Of a stretch of DNA of 7,559 nucleotides, positions 1 through 7,559 are shown in pieces. The stretch covers positions 1 through 7,559 of the forward strand of contig CAMDZU010000055.1 in NCBI GenBank assembly GCA_945910715.1. The letters run 5' to 3'. How positions within the stretch are numbered: the stretch's first letter is position 1; the number at the start of each line of letters is the position of its first letter. A program made the position numbers and the translations under genes. The notes beneath the pieces were generated by a model. That model was not told the DNA's origin. It saw nothing but the letters and a program-made list of their open reading frames with translations, and searched no databases. The DNA is from an uncultured Clostridia bacterium (GTDB lineage: Bacteria; Bacillota; Clostridia; Oscillospirales; Ruminococcaceae).

Positions 1-2
1 CC

Positions 3-92
3 CTTCACGACAATACGGGCGCTGAAGTGGTTAAAAAGGGCAGTATGTCCAAGCTTAACGGCACATGGCTGCTGAACGGAATTATTTACTGA
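3..92 (+). CDS. 3' end of an unidentified upstream gene (partial)
   Basis: An open frame enters from the left edge and ends at a TGA at 90-92. It encodes 29 visible residues ending in TWLLNGIIY. The stop lies 16 bases before the atpZ start, so this gene could be co-transcribed with the ATP synthase genes. No obvious terminator or promoter lies in the short gap. The tail is too short to assign to a family, and I do not recognise it. A second frame from base 1 is open only to a TGA at 73-75. I prefer the frame ending at 92 because it reaches closest to atpZ and has ordinary protein composition, but the choice is not certain. Confidence 0.45.
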   Translation, partial: LHDNTGAEVVKKGSMSKLNGTWLLNGIIY

Positions 93-97
93 TACTC

Positions 98-103
98 AAG
101 GAG
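98..103 (+). promoter_or_regulatory. Shine-Dalgarno site of atpZ
   Basis: AAGGAG lies five bases before the ATG at 109, in the short gap after the upstream gene. It supports translation from that ATG. Confidence 0.75.
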
Positions 104-108
104 AGCCA

Positions 109-411
109 ATGGCAAAAAACGGCAAGGACAATCCCATTGCGGTATATTCGGTTGTAAGTCAGATAGGGCTTATTATTCTGCTTCCCCTGCTTTTGTTTAT
201 ATGGGGCGGCTCGTGGCTGGTGAATACCTTGGGCTGGCCCCATTGGGTGAAGATTATTTTCGTGGTGCTTGGCATTGTCACAATGGTCACAAGCGCGGGA
301 ACATATCTCAAAAAGCTTATGAAAATGTACGACAAAAGCCAGCGCACAAAGTTTTCGGAATTGCAGCACGACCCTAAGGACAACGATTATTACGACAAGG
401 ATAATAAATGA
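109..411 (+). CDS. atpZ: AtpZ-like ATP synthase accessory membrane protein
   Basis: A 100-residue membrane protein with two hydrophobic helices at about residues 15-38 and 48-67. A charged, hydrophilic C-terminal tail follows (about 68-100, rich in K and D). This size, the two-helix hairpin with a Pro-containing first helix (ILLPLLLF) and the position at the head of an atp operon fit the AtpZ/AtpI family. In alkaliphilic Bacillus, AtpZ together with AtpI has been proposed to move Mg2+ or Ca2+; that role is not shown for clostridia. The start is fixed by AAGGAG five bases upstream. Its TGA overlaps the ATG of the next gene (ATGA at 408-411), implying translational coupling. Sequence conservation in this family is low, so the assignment rests largely on topology and context. 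Confidence 0.78.
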   Translation: MAKNGKDNPIAVYSVVSQIGLIILLPLLLFIWGGSWLVNTLGWPHWVKIIFVVLGIVTMVTSAGTYLKKLMKMYDKSQRTKFSELQHDPKDNDYYDKDNK

Positions 412-809
412 AGAAGAAGCAAAATCAGGCAATAGCCGAAATTAAGCAGATGCTTCCCACAATACTGCTGCTTAACGGCATAGCCCTTATTGTATTCGGC
501 GTTTACGGCTTGTGGAACCACATAGACTGGCGTGTTTTCACGGGACTTGCCGTTGGCAATGCAATTGCCCTCGGGAATTTCGTACTGCTTGGCGTTACCG
601 CAAACAAAGCCCTTGAACGAAAGCAGGAAAAAAAGGCGCAGTTTACCGCCAATCTTTCCTACGGGTCAAGGTATTTAGGCACATTTGTGATACTTGCGGT
701 ATGCCTTATTTATAAGGTTATTGCCGTTATTCCTGCGGTTGTACCTCTGTTCTTTCCGCAGATATACTATCTTGTTCACTATACTTTTCATAAAGCCGAT
801 AAGGAATAA
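408..809 (+). CDS. atpI: ATP synthase subunit I (AtpI)
   Basis: A 133-residue membrane protein with four predicted helices: about residues 16-36, 43-65, 89-107 and 108-126. The loop between helices 2 and 3 is basic (KALERKQEKK, 67-76). Length, topology and position directly before atpB match the ATP synthase I family. In Na+-dependent Propionigenium modestum this protein assists c-ring assembly, and a Mg2+ transport role has been proposed elsewhere. The ATG overlaps the stop of atpZ, and AAGG lies about seven bases upstream inside atpZ. Translation therefore probably depends on ribosomes finishing atpZ. The atpB start follows after 20 bases. Confidence 0.8.
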   Translation: MKKKQNQAIAEIKQMLPTILLLNGIALIVFGVYGLWNHIDWRVFTGLAVGNAIALGNFVLLGVTANKALERKQEKKAQFTANLSYGSRYLGTFVILAVCLIYKVIAVIPAVVPLFFPQIYYLVHYTFHKADKE

Positions 810-814
810 TCGGC

Positions 815-822
815 AGAAGGAG
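815..822 (+). promoter_or_regulatory. Shine-Dalgarno site of atpB
   Basis: AGAAGGAG lies seven bases before the ATG at 830. It favours this start over the in-frame ATG codons at 839 and 842, which have no comparable site. Confidence 0.75.
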
Positions 823-829
823 TTGCTTT

Positions 830-1558
830 ATGTCAGATATGATGAGGCTTATGGACGAATTTACCGTCGAGGGTCCGCTGCTTTCGGGAAAGTTTGATTT
901 GTTCGGCTTTCAGGTTGAAATTGCGGAATCCGTGGTTGTCCAGCTGGTGGTAATGGTTATTTTAGGCGTGCTGTTCTTTATACTCGGCCGCAATCTCAAG
1001 GTTGAGCCAACAAGCAAAAGACAGATGGCGGCTGAATATATCGTAGGCTTTTTCAGCGGCATGGTAAAGGACACCATGGGCGAAAAGTACAAGAATTACA
1101 CCCCATATATCGGCGCTCTTTTCTGCTTTTCAATTATTTCAAGCTTAATGGGACTGCTTGGACTGCGCGCGCCGACGGCGGATTTGTCCGTTGTAGGCAC
1201 ATGGGCGGCGGTTACCTTTGTTCTCACAATCATCAACAAGTTCAAGACAGGCGGCGTCAAGGGCTACCTCAAAAGCTTTATCGAGCCGATGCCCTTTATG
1301 CTTCCCTTTAACATAATCGGCGATATTGCAAACCCCGTTGCACAGGCGCTCCGTCACTTTGCAAACATTCTTGCAGGTATGGTTATCGGCGGACTGGTTT
1401 ACTATGCGCTGGGTCAGTTTGCGCTGGGTCTTTTCTCAATCGGTATCCCCGCCGTGCTTTCGCTGTATTTCGACTTGTTCAGCTCGTTCATTCAAGCGTA
1501 CATTTTCGTAACTCTGACAATGGCTTATGTGGCAATGGCGGAGTGCGGTGACGATTAA
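830..1558 (+). CDS. atpB: F1Fo ATP synthase subunit a
   Basis: Subunit a is the membrane stator that supplies the two ion half-channels beside the c-ring. The 242-residue protein has at least five hydrophobic segments, at about residues 34-53, 92-112, 122-136, 168-197 and 200-236. The essential stator arginine is R175 in ALRHFANILAG (170s), equivalent to E. coli R210. N179 matches N214. Q222 in FIQAYIF matches Q252. Two polar channel positions differ from E. coli: M184 sits where E219 is, and D215 sits where H245 is, counting from R175 and Q222. Such swaps are seen across the family, so loss of function is not implied. The protein is somewhat shorter than E. coli's 271 residues. The ion specificity is set mostly by the c subunit encoded next, which looks Na+-type. 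Confidence 0.97.
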   Translation: MSDMMRLMDEFTVEGPLLSGKFDLFGFQVEIAESVVVQLVVMVILGVLFFILGRNLKVEPTSKRQMAAEYIVGFFSGMVKDTMGEKYKNYTPYIGALFCFSIISSLMGLLGLRAPTADLSVVGTWAAVTFVLTIINKFKTGGVKGYLKSFIEPMPFMLPFNIIGDIANPVAQALRHFANILAGMVIGGLVYYALGQFALGLFSIGIPAVLSLYFDLFSSFIQAYIFVTLTMAYVAMAECGDD

Positions 1559-1581
1559 ACAGTTTATATTCCCTTATGGGA

Positions 1582-1883
<302 letters not shown>

Positions 1884-1900
1884 TTCCCAATTACATTAAA

Positions 1901-1906
1901 AAGGAG
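1901..1906 (+). promoter_or_regulatory. Shine-Dalgarno site of atpF
   Basis: AAGGAG lies seven bases before the ATG at 1914. It supports the long N-terminus over the in-frame ATG at 1956. Confidence 0.75.
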
Positions 1907-1913
1907 TGATATA

Positions 1914-2453
1914 ATGGGCATTCGTTTACTGGCAGAAAGCGCAGAGAGCGCAACTATGCTGGGACTTGTCAACATTAACCCAAGCACGATTATTTTCACT
2001 CTCATCAACACTCTGATTATTTTCCTGCTGTACAAGTTTCTGCTGCACAACAAGGTAATGGAGGTTCTCCGCAAGCGGCAGGAGAAGATAAACGCCGATA
2101 TTTCCGCAGCCGAAAAGGCAAAGGCGGACGCAGAGGCAGCCAAGGCGGACTACCTTGAAAAAATCTCTGGCGCAAAGGACGAGGCGCAGGAAATTGTTGC
2201 AAACGCCGTGAAAAAGGCAGGCGCAAGAGAGGCGGAAATTATTGCCGAGGCTGAAAAGAGCGCCGCTCTCATCAGAGAAAAGGCTGAGGAAAGCGCAGAG
2301 CTTGAAAAGAAGCGTGCAATTAACGAGGTAAAGGATCAGATTTCCGACATTGTTATTATGGCGGCACAGGCAGTTGCCGAAAAGGAAATCAGCGAAAAAG
2401 ACAACGAGGAGCTTATCAACAGCTTCCTTGTAAACGTCGGAGAAGAAAAATAA
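1914..2453 (+). CDS. atpF: F1Fo ATP synthase subunit b
   Basis: Subunit b forms the peripheral stalk that holds the alpha-beta head still against rotation. The 179-residue protein has one N-terminal membrane helix at about residues 24-44. A long charged, alanine-rich helix then runs from about 47 to 160 (pattern AEKAKADAEAAKADY), as expected for the b dimer coiled coil. The C-terminal part (about 142-179) should bind delta. It is longer than the 156 residues of E. coli, mainly because of an extra N-terminal stretch of about 20 residues ahead of the membrane helix, common in Firmicutes. There is a single atpF and no second b' gene, so a homodimer is expected. It lies 30 bases after atpE and 23 bases before atpH. 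Confidence 0.96.
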   Translation: MGIRLLAESAESATMLGLVNINPSTIIFTLINTLIIFLLYKFLLHNKVMEVLRKRQEKINADISAAEKAKADAEAAKADYLEKISGAKDEAQEIVANAVKKAGAREAEIIAEAEKSAALIREKAEESAELEKKRAINEVKDQISDIVIMAAQAVAEKEISEKDNEELINSFLVNVGEEK

Positions 2454-2463
2454 TTACCTGATG

Positions 2464-2469
2464 AAAGGA
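2464..2469 (+). promoter_or_regulatory. Shine-Dalgarno site that sets the atpH start
   Basis: AAAGGA ends seven bases before the ATG at 2477 but only one base before the in-frame TTG at 2471. This supports the ATG as the true start. Confidence 0.7.
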
Positions 2470-2476
2470 TTTGTTT

Positions 2477-3025
2477 ATGACAGGTCTTGTTGAAAAAAAC
2501 TACGCAGAAGCGCTGTTTCAGGTAATTTGTGAGGAGCAGGAGGAAAAGCTTGGGGAAGTGCTTTCCGAGCTTAAAGCCGTCAAGGAAATACTGGACGCCT
2601 GCCCCGATTTTATCAAGCTTGCAGATACGCCCACGGTGGAAATGTCCGATAAGCTGTCCATTATGCAGGAGGCTTTTGAGGGCAGGGTTTCGCCCTATGT
2701 CTATAACTTTATAAGAGTGCTGTGTCAGGCGGACAGACTTGACCGCTTCGGCGGCATACTGACCTGCTTCAACGCACTTTACAACGAGAAATTCGGCATT
2801 GCCGACATTGTTGTTACCACCTCCGTTCCGCTGAGCGATTCTCTCAGGGAAAAGGTTATAAAGCGTATGGAACAGGTAACGGGCAAGAAAATCAATATGA
2901 CCGAAAGGGTTGACAAGTCAATTATCGGCGGTATTGTTGTAAATTACGGCGATACGCTGATAGACGGCAGCGTAAAGGCAAGACTTGACGCGCTGAAATC
3001 TGAAATCAGCCGCATTGTGTGCTAA
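2477..3025 (+). CDS. atpH: F1Fo ATP synthase subunit delta
   Basis: Delta (the OSCP equivalent) caps the F1 head and joins it to the subunit b stalk. The 182-residue length is normal. The N-terminal helical domain opens with VEKNYAEALF (5-14), typical of the family, and spans about residues 1-105. The C-terminal domain carries the conserved block IIGGIVVNYGDTLIDGSVKA (149-168), close to the delta signature. The in-frame TTG six bases upstream is rejected because of Shine-Dalgarno spacing. The C-terminus ends in RIVC, so the last residue is a cysteine. The gene lies between atpF and atpA as in standard bacterial atp operons. Confidence 0.96.
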   Translation: MTGLVEKNYAEALFQVICEEQEEKLGEVLSELKAVKEILDACPDFIKLADTPTVEMSDKLSIMQEAFEGRVSPYVYNFIRVLCQADRLDRFGGILTCFNALYNEKFGIADIVVTTSVPLSDSLREKVIKRMEQVTGKKINMTERVDKSIIGGIVVNYGDTLIDGSVKARLDALKSEISRIVC

Positions 3026-3042
3026 TAAGTAAAAATCGAACC

Positions 3043-3050
3043 GAAAGGGA
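3043..3050 (+). promoter_or_regulatory. Shine-Dalgarno-like site of atpA, distant
   Basis: GAAAGGGA is the only purine-rich site before atpA. It ends 13 bases before the ATG at 3064, longer than usual. An ATG overlapping its end (3050) is in another frame and reads only a short ORF, so it is not the start of atpA. Confidence 0.5.
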
Positions 3051-3063
3051 TGAACAATAAAAA

Positions 3064-4572
3064 ATGGAATTACGCCCCGATGAAATTACAGGCATAATCA
3101 AGTCCCGCATAAAGAATTTCGATTCCAAAATCCGGCTCACCGACACAGGTACGGTTGTAACCGTAGGCGACGGTATCGTTCGTATCCACGGACTGGAAAA
3201 GTGTATGCTCAACGAGCTGCTGGAGTTTGAAAACGGCGTTCAGTGCATGGCGCTGAACTTAGAGCAGGACTTTGTGGGCGCTGTAATGTTAGGCTCGGAC
3301 GCAGACATCAAGGAGGGCGACACTGTAAAGCGTACAGGCAGTATCGTTTCCGTACCCGTCGGCGAGGAGCTTTTAGGACGTGTTGTAAATTCGCTTGGTA
3401 AGCCAATCGACGGCAAGGGACCTATTCTCACCAAGGAAACGCGCCCCATTGAAAAAATCGCACCGGGTATCATTACCCGTAAGCCCGTAAACGTTCCGTT
3501 ACAGACAGGTATCAAGGCTATCGACTCTATGATTCCTATCGGACGTGGACAGCGTGAGCTTATTATCGGCGACAGAGAAACGGGTAAGACCGCTATCGCC
3601 ATTGATACAATCATCAATCAGAAGGAAACAGGCGTGCTGTGCATTTACGTTGCAATCGGTCAGAAGGCTTCTACCGTTGCAACCGTTGTTGAACAGCTGA
3701 GAACCGCAAAGGCGCTGGATTACACCATCGTTGTTTCCGCAGCAGCCAGCGAGCTTGCTCCTCTCCAGTATATCGCTCCATACGCAGGCTGTGCAATGGG
3801 CGAATACTTTATGGAAAAGGGCAAGGACGTGCTTATCATCTATGATGACTTATCCAAGCACGCTGTTGCTTACAGAGCGCTTTCTCTGCTCTTAAAGCGT
3901 CCGCCGGGACGTGAAGCTTACCCGGGCGACGTTTTCTACCTCCATTCAAGACTGCTTGAACGTGCCGCAAACCTTAACGAGGAATACGGCGGCGGCTCTC
4001 TTACCGCTCTGCCTATTATCGAAACACAGGCAGGCGACGTTTCCGCTTACATTCCGACCAACGTAATTTCCATTACGGACGGTCAGATATTCCTTGAAAC
4101 CGAGCTTTTCAACTCCGGTATCAGACCAGCCGTTAACCCCGGTATCTCCGTATCCCGTGTAGGCGGCAACGCTCAGATAAAGGCTATGAAAAAGGTTTCG
4201 GGTACTCTTAAGCTGGAATACTCCCAGTTCCGTGAGCTGCAGGCATTCTCACAGTTCGGCTCCGACCTTGACGCCGACACAAAGAGCCGTCTTGCAAAGG
4301 GCGAGCGTATCGTAGAGGTACTGAAGCAGGGTCAGAATTCGCCTATTTCCGTTGAAAATCAGGTTATCATCATTTACGCCGTTATCAACAACTATCTGAA
4401 GGACGTTGACGTAAAGCGGGTTACCGAATATCAGAACAGCCTGTTTGAATATATCGACGTAAATTACAAGGAAATTACAGACAGTATCAAGAGCGAAAAG
4501 GTGCTTACTCCCGAAACGGAGGAAAAGCTCAGGGAGGCTCTTGAAAAGTTCACCGCTGACTTTGTAAAATAA
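3064..4572 (+). CDS. atpA: F1Fo ATP synthase subunit alpha
   Basis: Alpha is the non-catalytic nucleotide-binding subunit of the F1 hexamer. It has 502 residues, the normal length. The N-terminal beta-barrel spans about residues 25-95. The Walker A loop is GDRETGKT at 169-176, with K175 and T176. Walker B is LIIYDDL at 257-263. The region [20 protein letters not shown] (276-295) is the conserved subunit-interface segment. [10 protein letters not shown] (355-364) is the alpha/beta family signature, and R365 is the arginine finger that reaches into the beta catalytic site (E. coli R376). Residue 172 is Glu where E. coli has Gln (GDRQTGKT). The helical C-terminal domain runs from about 375 to 502. 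All other key residues are intact, so it should be functional. Confidence 0.99.
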   Translation: MELRPDEITGIIKSRIKNFDSKIRLTDTGTVVTVGDGIVRIHGLEKCMLNELLEFENGVQCMALNLEQDFVGAVMLGSDADIKEGDTVKRTGSIVSVPVGEELLGRVVNSLGKPIDGKGPILTKETRPIEKIAPGIITRKPVNVPLQTGIKAIDSMIPIGRGQRELIIGDRETGKTAIAIDTIINQKETGVLCIYVAIGQKASTVATVVEQLRTAKALDYTIVVSAAASELAPLQYIAPYAGCAMGEYFMEKGKDVLIIYDDLSKHAVAYRALSLLLKRPPGREAYPGDVFYLHSRLLERAANLNEEYGGGSLTALPIIETQAGDVSAYIPTNVISITDGQIFLETELFNSGIRPAVNPGISVSRVGGNAQIKAMKKVSGTLKLEYSQFRELQAFSQFGSDLDADTKSRLAKGERIVEVLKQGQNSPISVENQVIIIYAVINNYLKDVDVKRVTEYQNSLFEYIDVNYKEITDSIKSEKVLTPETEEKLREALEKFTADFVK

Positions 4573-4583
4573 ATGTATTGCTG

Positions 4584-4589
4584 AAAGGA
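4584..4589 (+). promoter_or_regulatory. Shine-Dalgarno site of the 34-codon ORF
   Basis: AAAGGA lies ten bases before the ATG at 4600. The context (GAAAGGAT) matches the site before atpH and resembles those of atpA and atpD, supporting translation of the small ORF. Confidence 0.55.
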
Positions 4590-4599
4590 TGGTGCAAAA

Positions 4600-4704
4600 A
4601 TGAACAAAGCTGCTTTATCAATTAGTATAGTTGCGCTGTGCATATCCGCTTTAACGCTTGCCGCTGCAATTCTCAGCGTTCTTGCGCCAAAGAAGTACGT
4701 TTAA
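4600..4704 (+). CDS. 34-aa single-helix membrane peptide between atpA and atpG
   Basis: This is a short ORF of 34 codons with its own ATG and AAAGGA site, ending in TAA. After a short start (MNKAALSIS) residues 6-29 form one continuous hydrophobic helix rich in Ala, Leu, Ile and Ser. A basic tail PKKYV closes the peptide. Small residues recur every four positions (A12/S16 and A17/A21, also A22/S26), a spacing that often supports helix packing in membranes. There is one cysteine, C14. It begins 27 bases after atpA and ends 30 bases before atpG, so it should be co-transcribed. I do not recognise a family. A small accessory or assembly factor of the ATP synthase is an inference from location. 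A cleaved signal peptide is unlikely because almost nothing follows the helix. A chance ORF remains possible. Confidence 0.65.
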   Translation: MNKAALSISIVALCISALTLAAAILSVLAPKKYV

Positions 4705-4725
4705 TGCACACAAACGAAGAAAGTT

Positions 4726-4731
4726 GGTGAT
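4726..4731 (+). promoter_or_regulatory. Shine-Dalgarno site for the TTG start of atpG
   Basis: GGTGAT matches the extreme 3' part of the consensus AGGAGGTGAT and ends three bases before the TTG at 4735. In that register the spacing is normal, which supports the TTG start. Confidence 0.5.
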
Positions 4732-4734
4732 AAA

Positions 4735-5589
4735 TTGGCAACAGGAAATATGAAGGACATCAAGCGCAGAATCAAGTCCGTTGGCTCTACAATGCAGATT
4801 ACAAAGGCTATGGAGCTGGTCGCTTCAAGCAAGCTGCGAAAGGCTAAAGCCCACGCTGAAAGCTGCCGTCCTTATTTTGAAAAGCAATATGAGCTTATGT
4901 GCGAAATTGCGTCTGCCAAGAGAGATTTCAGCACTGTGTTTACCGAGGCAAGAGAGGTTAAAAACCGCTTGTTTATCGTAATCGCAGGCGACAGAGGTCT
5001 TGCGGGAGGATACAACTCAGGAGTCCTCAAGCTGGCAGCTCAGGCTCATGAGGGCGATACTGTAAAGCCAAAAATAATCGCCATTGGAAAAAAGGCTGTT
5101 GAATATTTCGAAAAGAGAGATTACGAGCTTGTAGGGAAATATCCCCAGCTTGCCGAAAACGTAAAAACCGCCGACTGCGGCGACATTGCGGAAATTGCGG
5201 TAAATCTGTTCACAAGCGGTCAGGTTGACGAGGTTAAGCTGTTTTACACCACCTTTGTTTCTCCCCTTGTGCAGAATCCTGTGGATATGCCTATTCTCCC
5301 TCTTGTTGCGGAGGGCGGCAGTGCGGATAACGACCTTATCAACTACGACCCATCTCCCGAGGCGGTTTACAACAGACTTGTTCCCAAGTTCATGTTAAGC
5401 CTTATATACTGCGCCGTGGTTGACGCTTACGCCTCCGAAAATGCGGCAAGACGTACAGCAATGGAGAATGCAAGCGACAACGCAGAGCAGATGATCAGCG
5501 ACCTGTCCCTCAAGTACAACCGTGCAAGACAGGAGAAGATCACAAACGAAATCACAGAAATCGTATCGGGCGCAAATGCGCTTGAATAA
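4735..5589 (+). CDS. atpG: F1Fo ATP synthase subunit gamma
   Basis: Gamma is the central rotor shaft inside the alpha3beta3 ring. The protein has 284 residues with a TTG start. The N-terminal helix carries MKDIKRRIKSVGSTMQITKA (6-25) and continues through LVASSKLRKA. The Rossmann-like middle domain begins with GDRGLAGGYN (85-94), equivalent to SDRGLCGGLN of E. coli. The C-terminal helix holds ENAARRTAMENASDNAEQMI (235-254), and YNRARQEKIT...EIVSGANAL (261-283) matches the gamma signature. An ATG at 4750 (Met6) is an alternative start and would remove only five residues. The TTG is preferred because homologues usually begin with a short MA(S) before M/L-R/K-D-I. No insertion typical of redox-regulated plant gamma is seen. 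Confidence 0.97.
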   Translation: MATGNMKDIKRRIKSVGSTMQITKAMELVASSKLRKAKAHAESCRPYFEKQYELMCEIASAKRDFSTVFTEAREVKNRLFIVIAGDRGLAGGYNSGVLKLAAQAHEGDTVKPKIIAIGKKAVEYFEKRDYELVGKYPQLAENVKTADCGDIAEIAVNLFTSGQVDEVKLFYTTFVSPLVQNPVDMPILPLVAEGGSADNDLINYDPSPEAVYNRLVPKFMLSLIYCAVVDAYASENAARRTAMENASDNAEQMISDLSLKYNRARQEKITNEITEIVSGANALE

Positions 5590-5602
5590 TGCCTTTCGGC
5601 AT
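5589..5602 (+). other. short hairpin just after atpG
   Basis: ATGCC (5589-5593) and GGCAT (5598-5602) form a five-pair stem with a four-base TTTC loop, overlapping the last base of the atpG stop codon. No T-run follows, so it is not an intrinsic terminator. It could act as a processing or stability element in the atpG-atpD gap. Confidence 0.35.
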
Positions 5603-5608
5603 AGATAA

Positions 5609-7051
<1,443 letters not shown>

Positions 7052-7055
7052 GCTC

Positions 7056-7061
7056 AGGAGG
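7056..7061 (+). promoter_or_regulatory. Shine-Dalgarno site of atpC
   Basis: A full AGGAGG lies five bases before the ATG at 7067, in the 15-base gap after atpD. Confidence 0.75.
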
Positions 7062-7066
7062 ACAAT

Positions 7067-7468
7067 ATGACTCCTTTTAAACTTGAAATAATCACCCCCG
7101 ACCGTGTGTTCTTCGACGACAACACCGAAAACGTAATTGTCAGGACCACCGTTGGCGACAAGGGAATACTTGCTCATCACGAGCCTTACGTTGCCGCACT
7201 TAACATAGGCAAAATCAAGGTTATGATTGACGGCAGGTACAGAGTCGCCGCAATTTCGGGCGGCGTCATCAAGGTGGGCAGGGACAAGACCACAATTCTT
7301 GCCCAGAGCTGCGAATGGGCGGACGAAATCGACGTTGAACGTGCAAAGCGCGCAAAGGAAATCGCCGAGGAACGAATGGCGGCAAAAACCAGCCAGCGTG
7401 ATTTCGACATTGCGGAGTACAAGCTGAAACGCGCCCTCAACAGAATTGACGTTGCTAACAACAAATAA
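7067..7468 (+). CDS. atpC: F1Fo ATP synthase subunit epsilon
   Basis: Epsilon sits at the foot of the rotor and inhibits ATP hydrolysis when its C-terminal helices extend. The protein has 133 residues. The N-terminal beta-sandwich spans about residues 1-84 and includes VGDKGILAHHEPYVAAL (29-45), a typical family segment. The C-terminal two-helix domain spans about 88-133. IDVERA (88-93) matches the I(L)DxxRA motif that binds ATP in Bacillus PS3 epsilon. E83, R92, R122 and R126 also fall at positions reported to line that site, while residue 99 is Ile rather than Arg. ATP sensing by this epsilon is therefore plausible but not certain. It is the last gene of the operon, and the terminator begins two bases after its stop. 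Confidence 0.97.
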   Translation: MTPFKLEIITPDRVFFDDNTENVIVRTTVGDKGILAHHEPYVAALNIGKIKVMIDGRYRVAAISGGVIKVGRDKTTILAQSCEWADEIDVERAKRAKEIAEERMAAKTSQRDFDIAEYKLKRALNRIDVANNK

Positions 7469-7469
7469 T

Positions 7470-7501
7470 AAAAATACCGACAGGGGACTGTCGGTATTTT
7501 T
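7470..7501 (+). terminator. intrinsic terminator of the atp operon
   Basis: AAAATACCGACAG (7471-7483) and CTGTCGGTATTTT (7488-7500) form a perfect 13-pair stem with a GGGA loop. One further A-T pair outside makes 14 pairs. The right arm ends in a run of five T. The left side is A-rich, so the structure could also stop transcription coming from the opposite strand. Confidence 0.93.
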
Positions 7502-7504
7502 CAT

Positions 7505-7531
7505 CTTGTCGAAAAAGTATTTTTCGACAAG
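7505..7531. repeat. perfect inverted repeat downstream of the terminator
   Basis: CTTGTCGAAAAA (7505-7516) and TTTTTCGACAAG (7520-7531) are perfect 12-base inverted arms around a GTA loop. After one mismatch (T7504 against C7532), a few more bases pair with the end of the terminator region (TCA at 7501-7503 with TGA at 7533-7535). It begins only three bases after the operon terminator. It could be a second terminator, an end of a dispersed repeat or an operator for the next gene. The window ends too soon to decide. Confidence 0.75.
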
Positions 7532-7559
7532 CTGAAGACTTCGAGAAACACACGCAGAC

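Noticed and set aside
82..432. Minus-strand open frame of 116 codons over atpZ
   Set aside because: It is antisense to atpZ, which has a good Shine-Dalgarno site and a coupled downstream gene.
2910..2937. Promoter-like TTGACA, 16 bases, TATTGT inside atpH, ahead of atpA
   Set aside because: The -10 matches only four of six bases and the stretch lies in the conserved delta signature (VDKSIIGGIVV), so the bases are explained by coding.
3050..3097. Short ORF from the ATG at 3050 overlapping the atpA start
   Set aside because: The ATG overlaps the end of the Shine-Dalgarno-like site and runs about 15 codons in another frame with no recognisable feature.
5589..5602. Hairpin after atpG as an intrinsic terminator
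   Set aside because: The stem is only five pairs and no T-run follows; terminating there would cut off atpD and atpC.

Overview
The window is one complete F1Fo ATP synthase operon on the + strand. It starts with the last 30 codons of an unidentified upstream gene and ends at a strong intrinsic terminator. Gene order is atpZ - atpI - atpB (a) - atpE (c) - atpF (b) - atpH (delta) - atpA (alpha) - small ORF - atpG (gamma) - atpD (beta) - atpC (epsilon). Gene order, Shine-Dalgarno-rich starts and protein character point to an anaerobic Firmicute of class Clostridia, probably Ruminococcus/Oscillospiraceae-like. That placement is an inference from protein character, not from a search.

Layout. Positions 1-92 hold the 3' end of the upstream gene. 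Positions 109-809 encode two small membrane accessory proteins (AtpZ and AtpI) whose genes overlap at an ATGA. Positions 830-2453 encode the membrane sector Fo (a, c, b). Positions 2477-4572 encode delta and alpha. Positions 4573-4734 separate atpA from atpG and hold a 34-codon ORF for a single-helix membrane peptide with its own ribosome binding site; this ORF is not part of the standard operon. Positions 4735-7468 encode gamma, beta and epsilon. Positions 7470-7501 form the operon terminator, followed by a second, separate perfect inverted repeat at 7505-7531. No gap longer than 300 bases lacks a gene.

How the genes work together. Subunits a, b and c form the ion-translocating membrane sector. 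Alpha3beta3gamma-delta-epsilon form the catalytic head and rotor shaft. AtpI and AtpZ are implicated in c-ring assembly or divalent cation handling. The c subunit carries the Na+-ligand pattern, with a Glu in helix 1 (E28) as well as the usual Glu in helix 2 (E61-T62...Y66). This resembles the two-carboxylate Na+ rotor described in Fusobacterium nucleatum, so the enzyme is predicted to couple to Na+.

Most worth a second look are the 34-aa membrane peptide between atpA and atpG, the two-carboxylate c subunit with matching polar changes in subunit a, possible RNA or promoter control just before atpE and atpD, and the palindrome beyond the terminator. The core operon is otherwise canonical.
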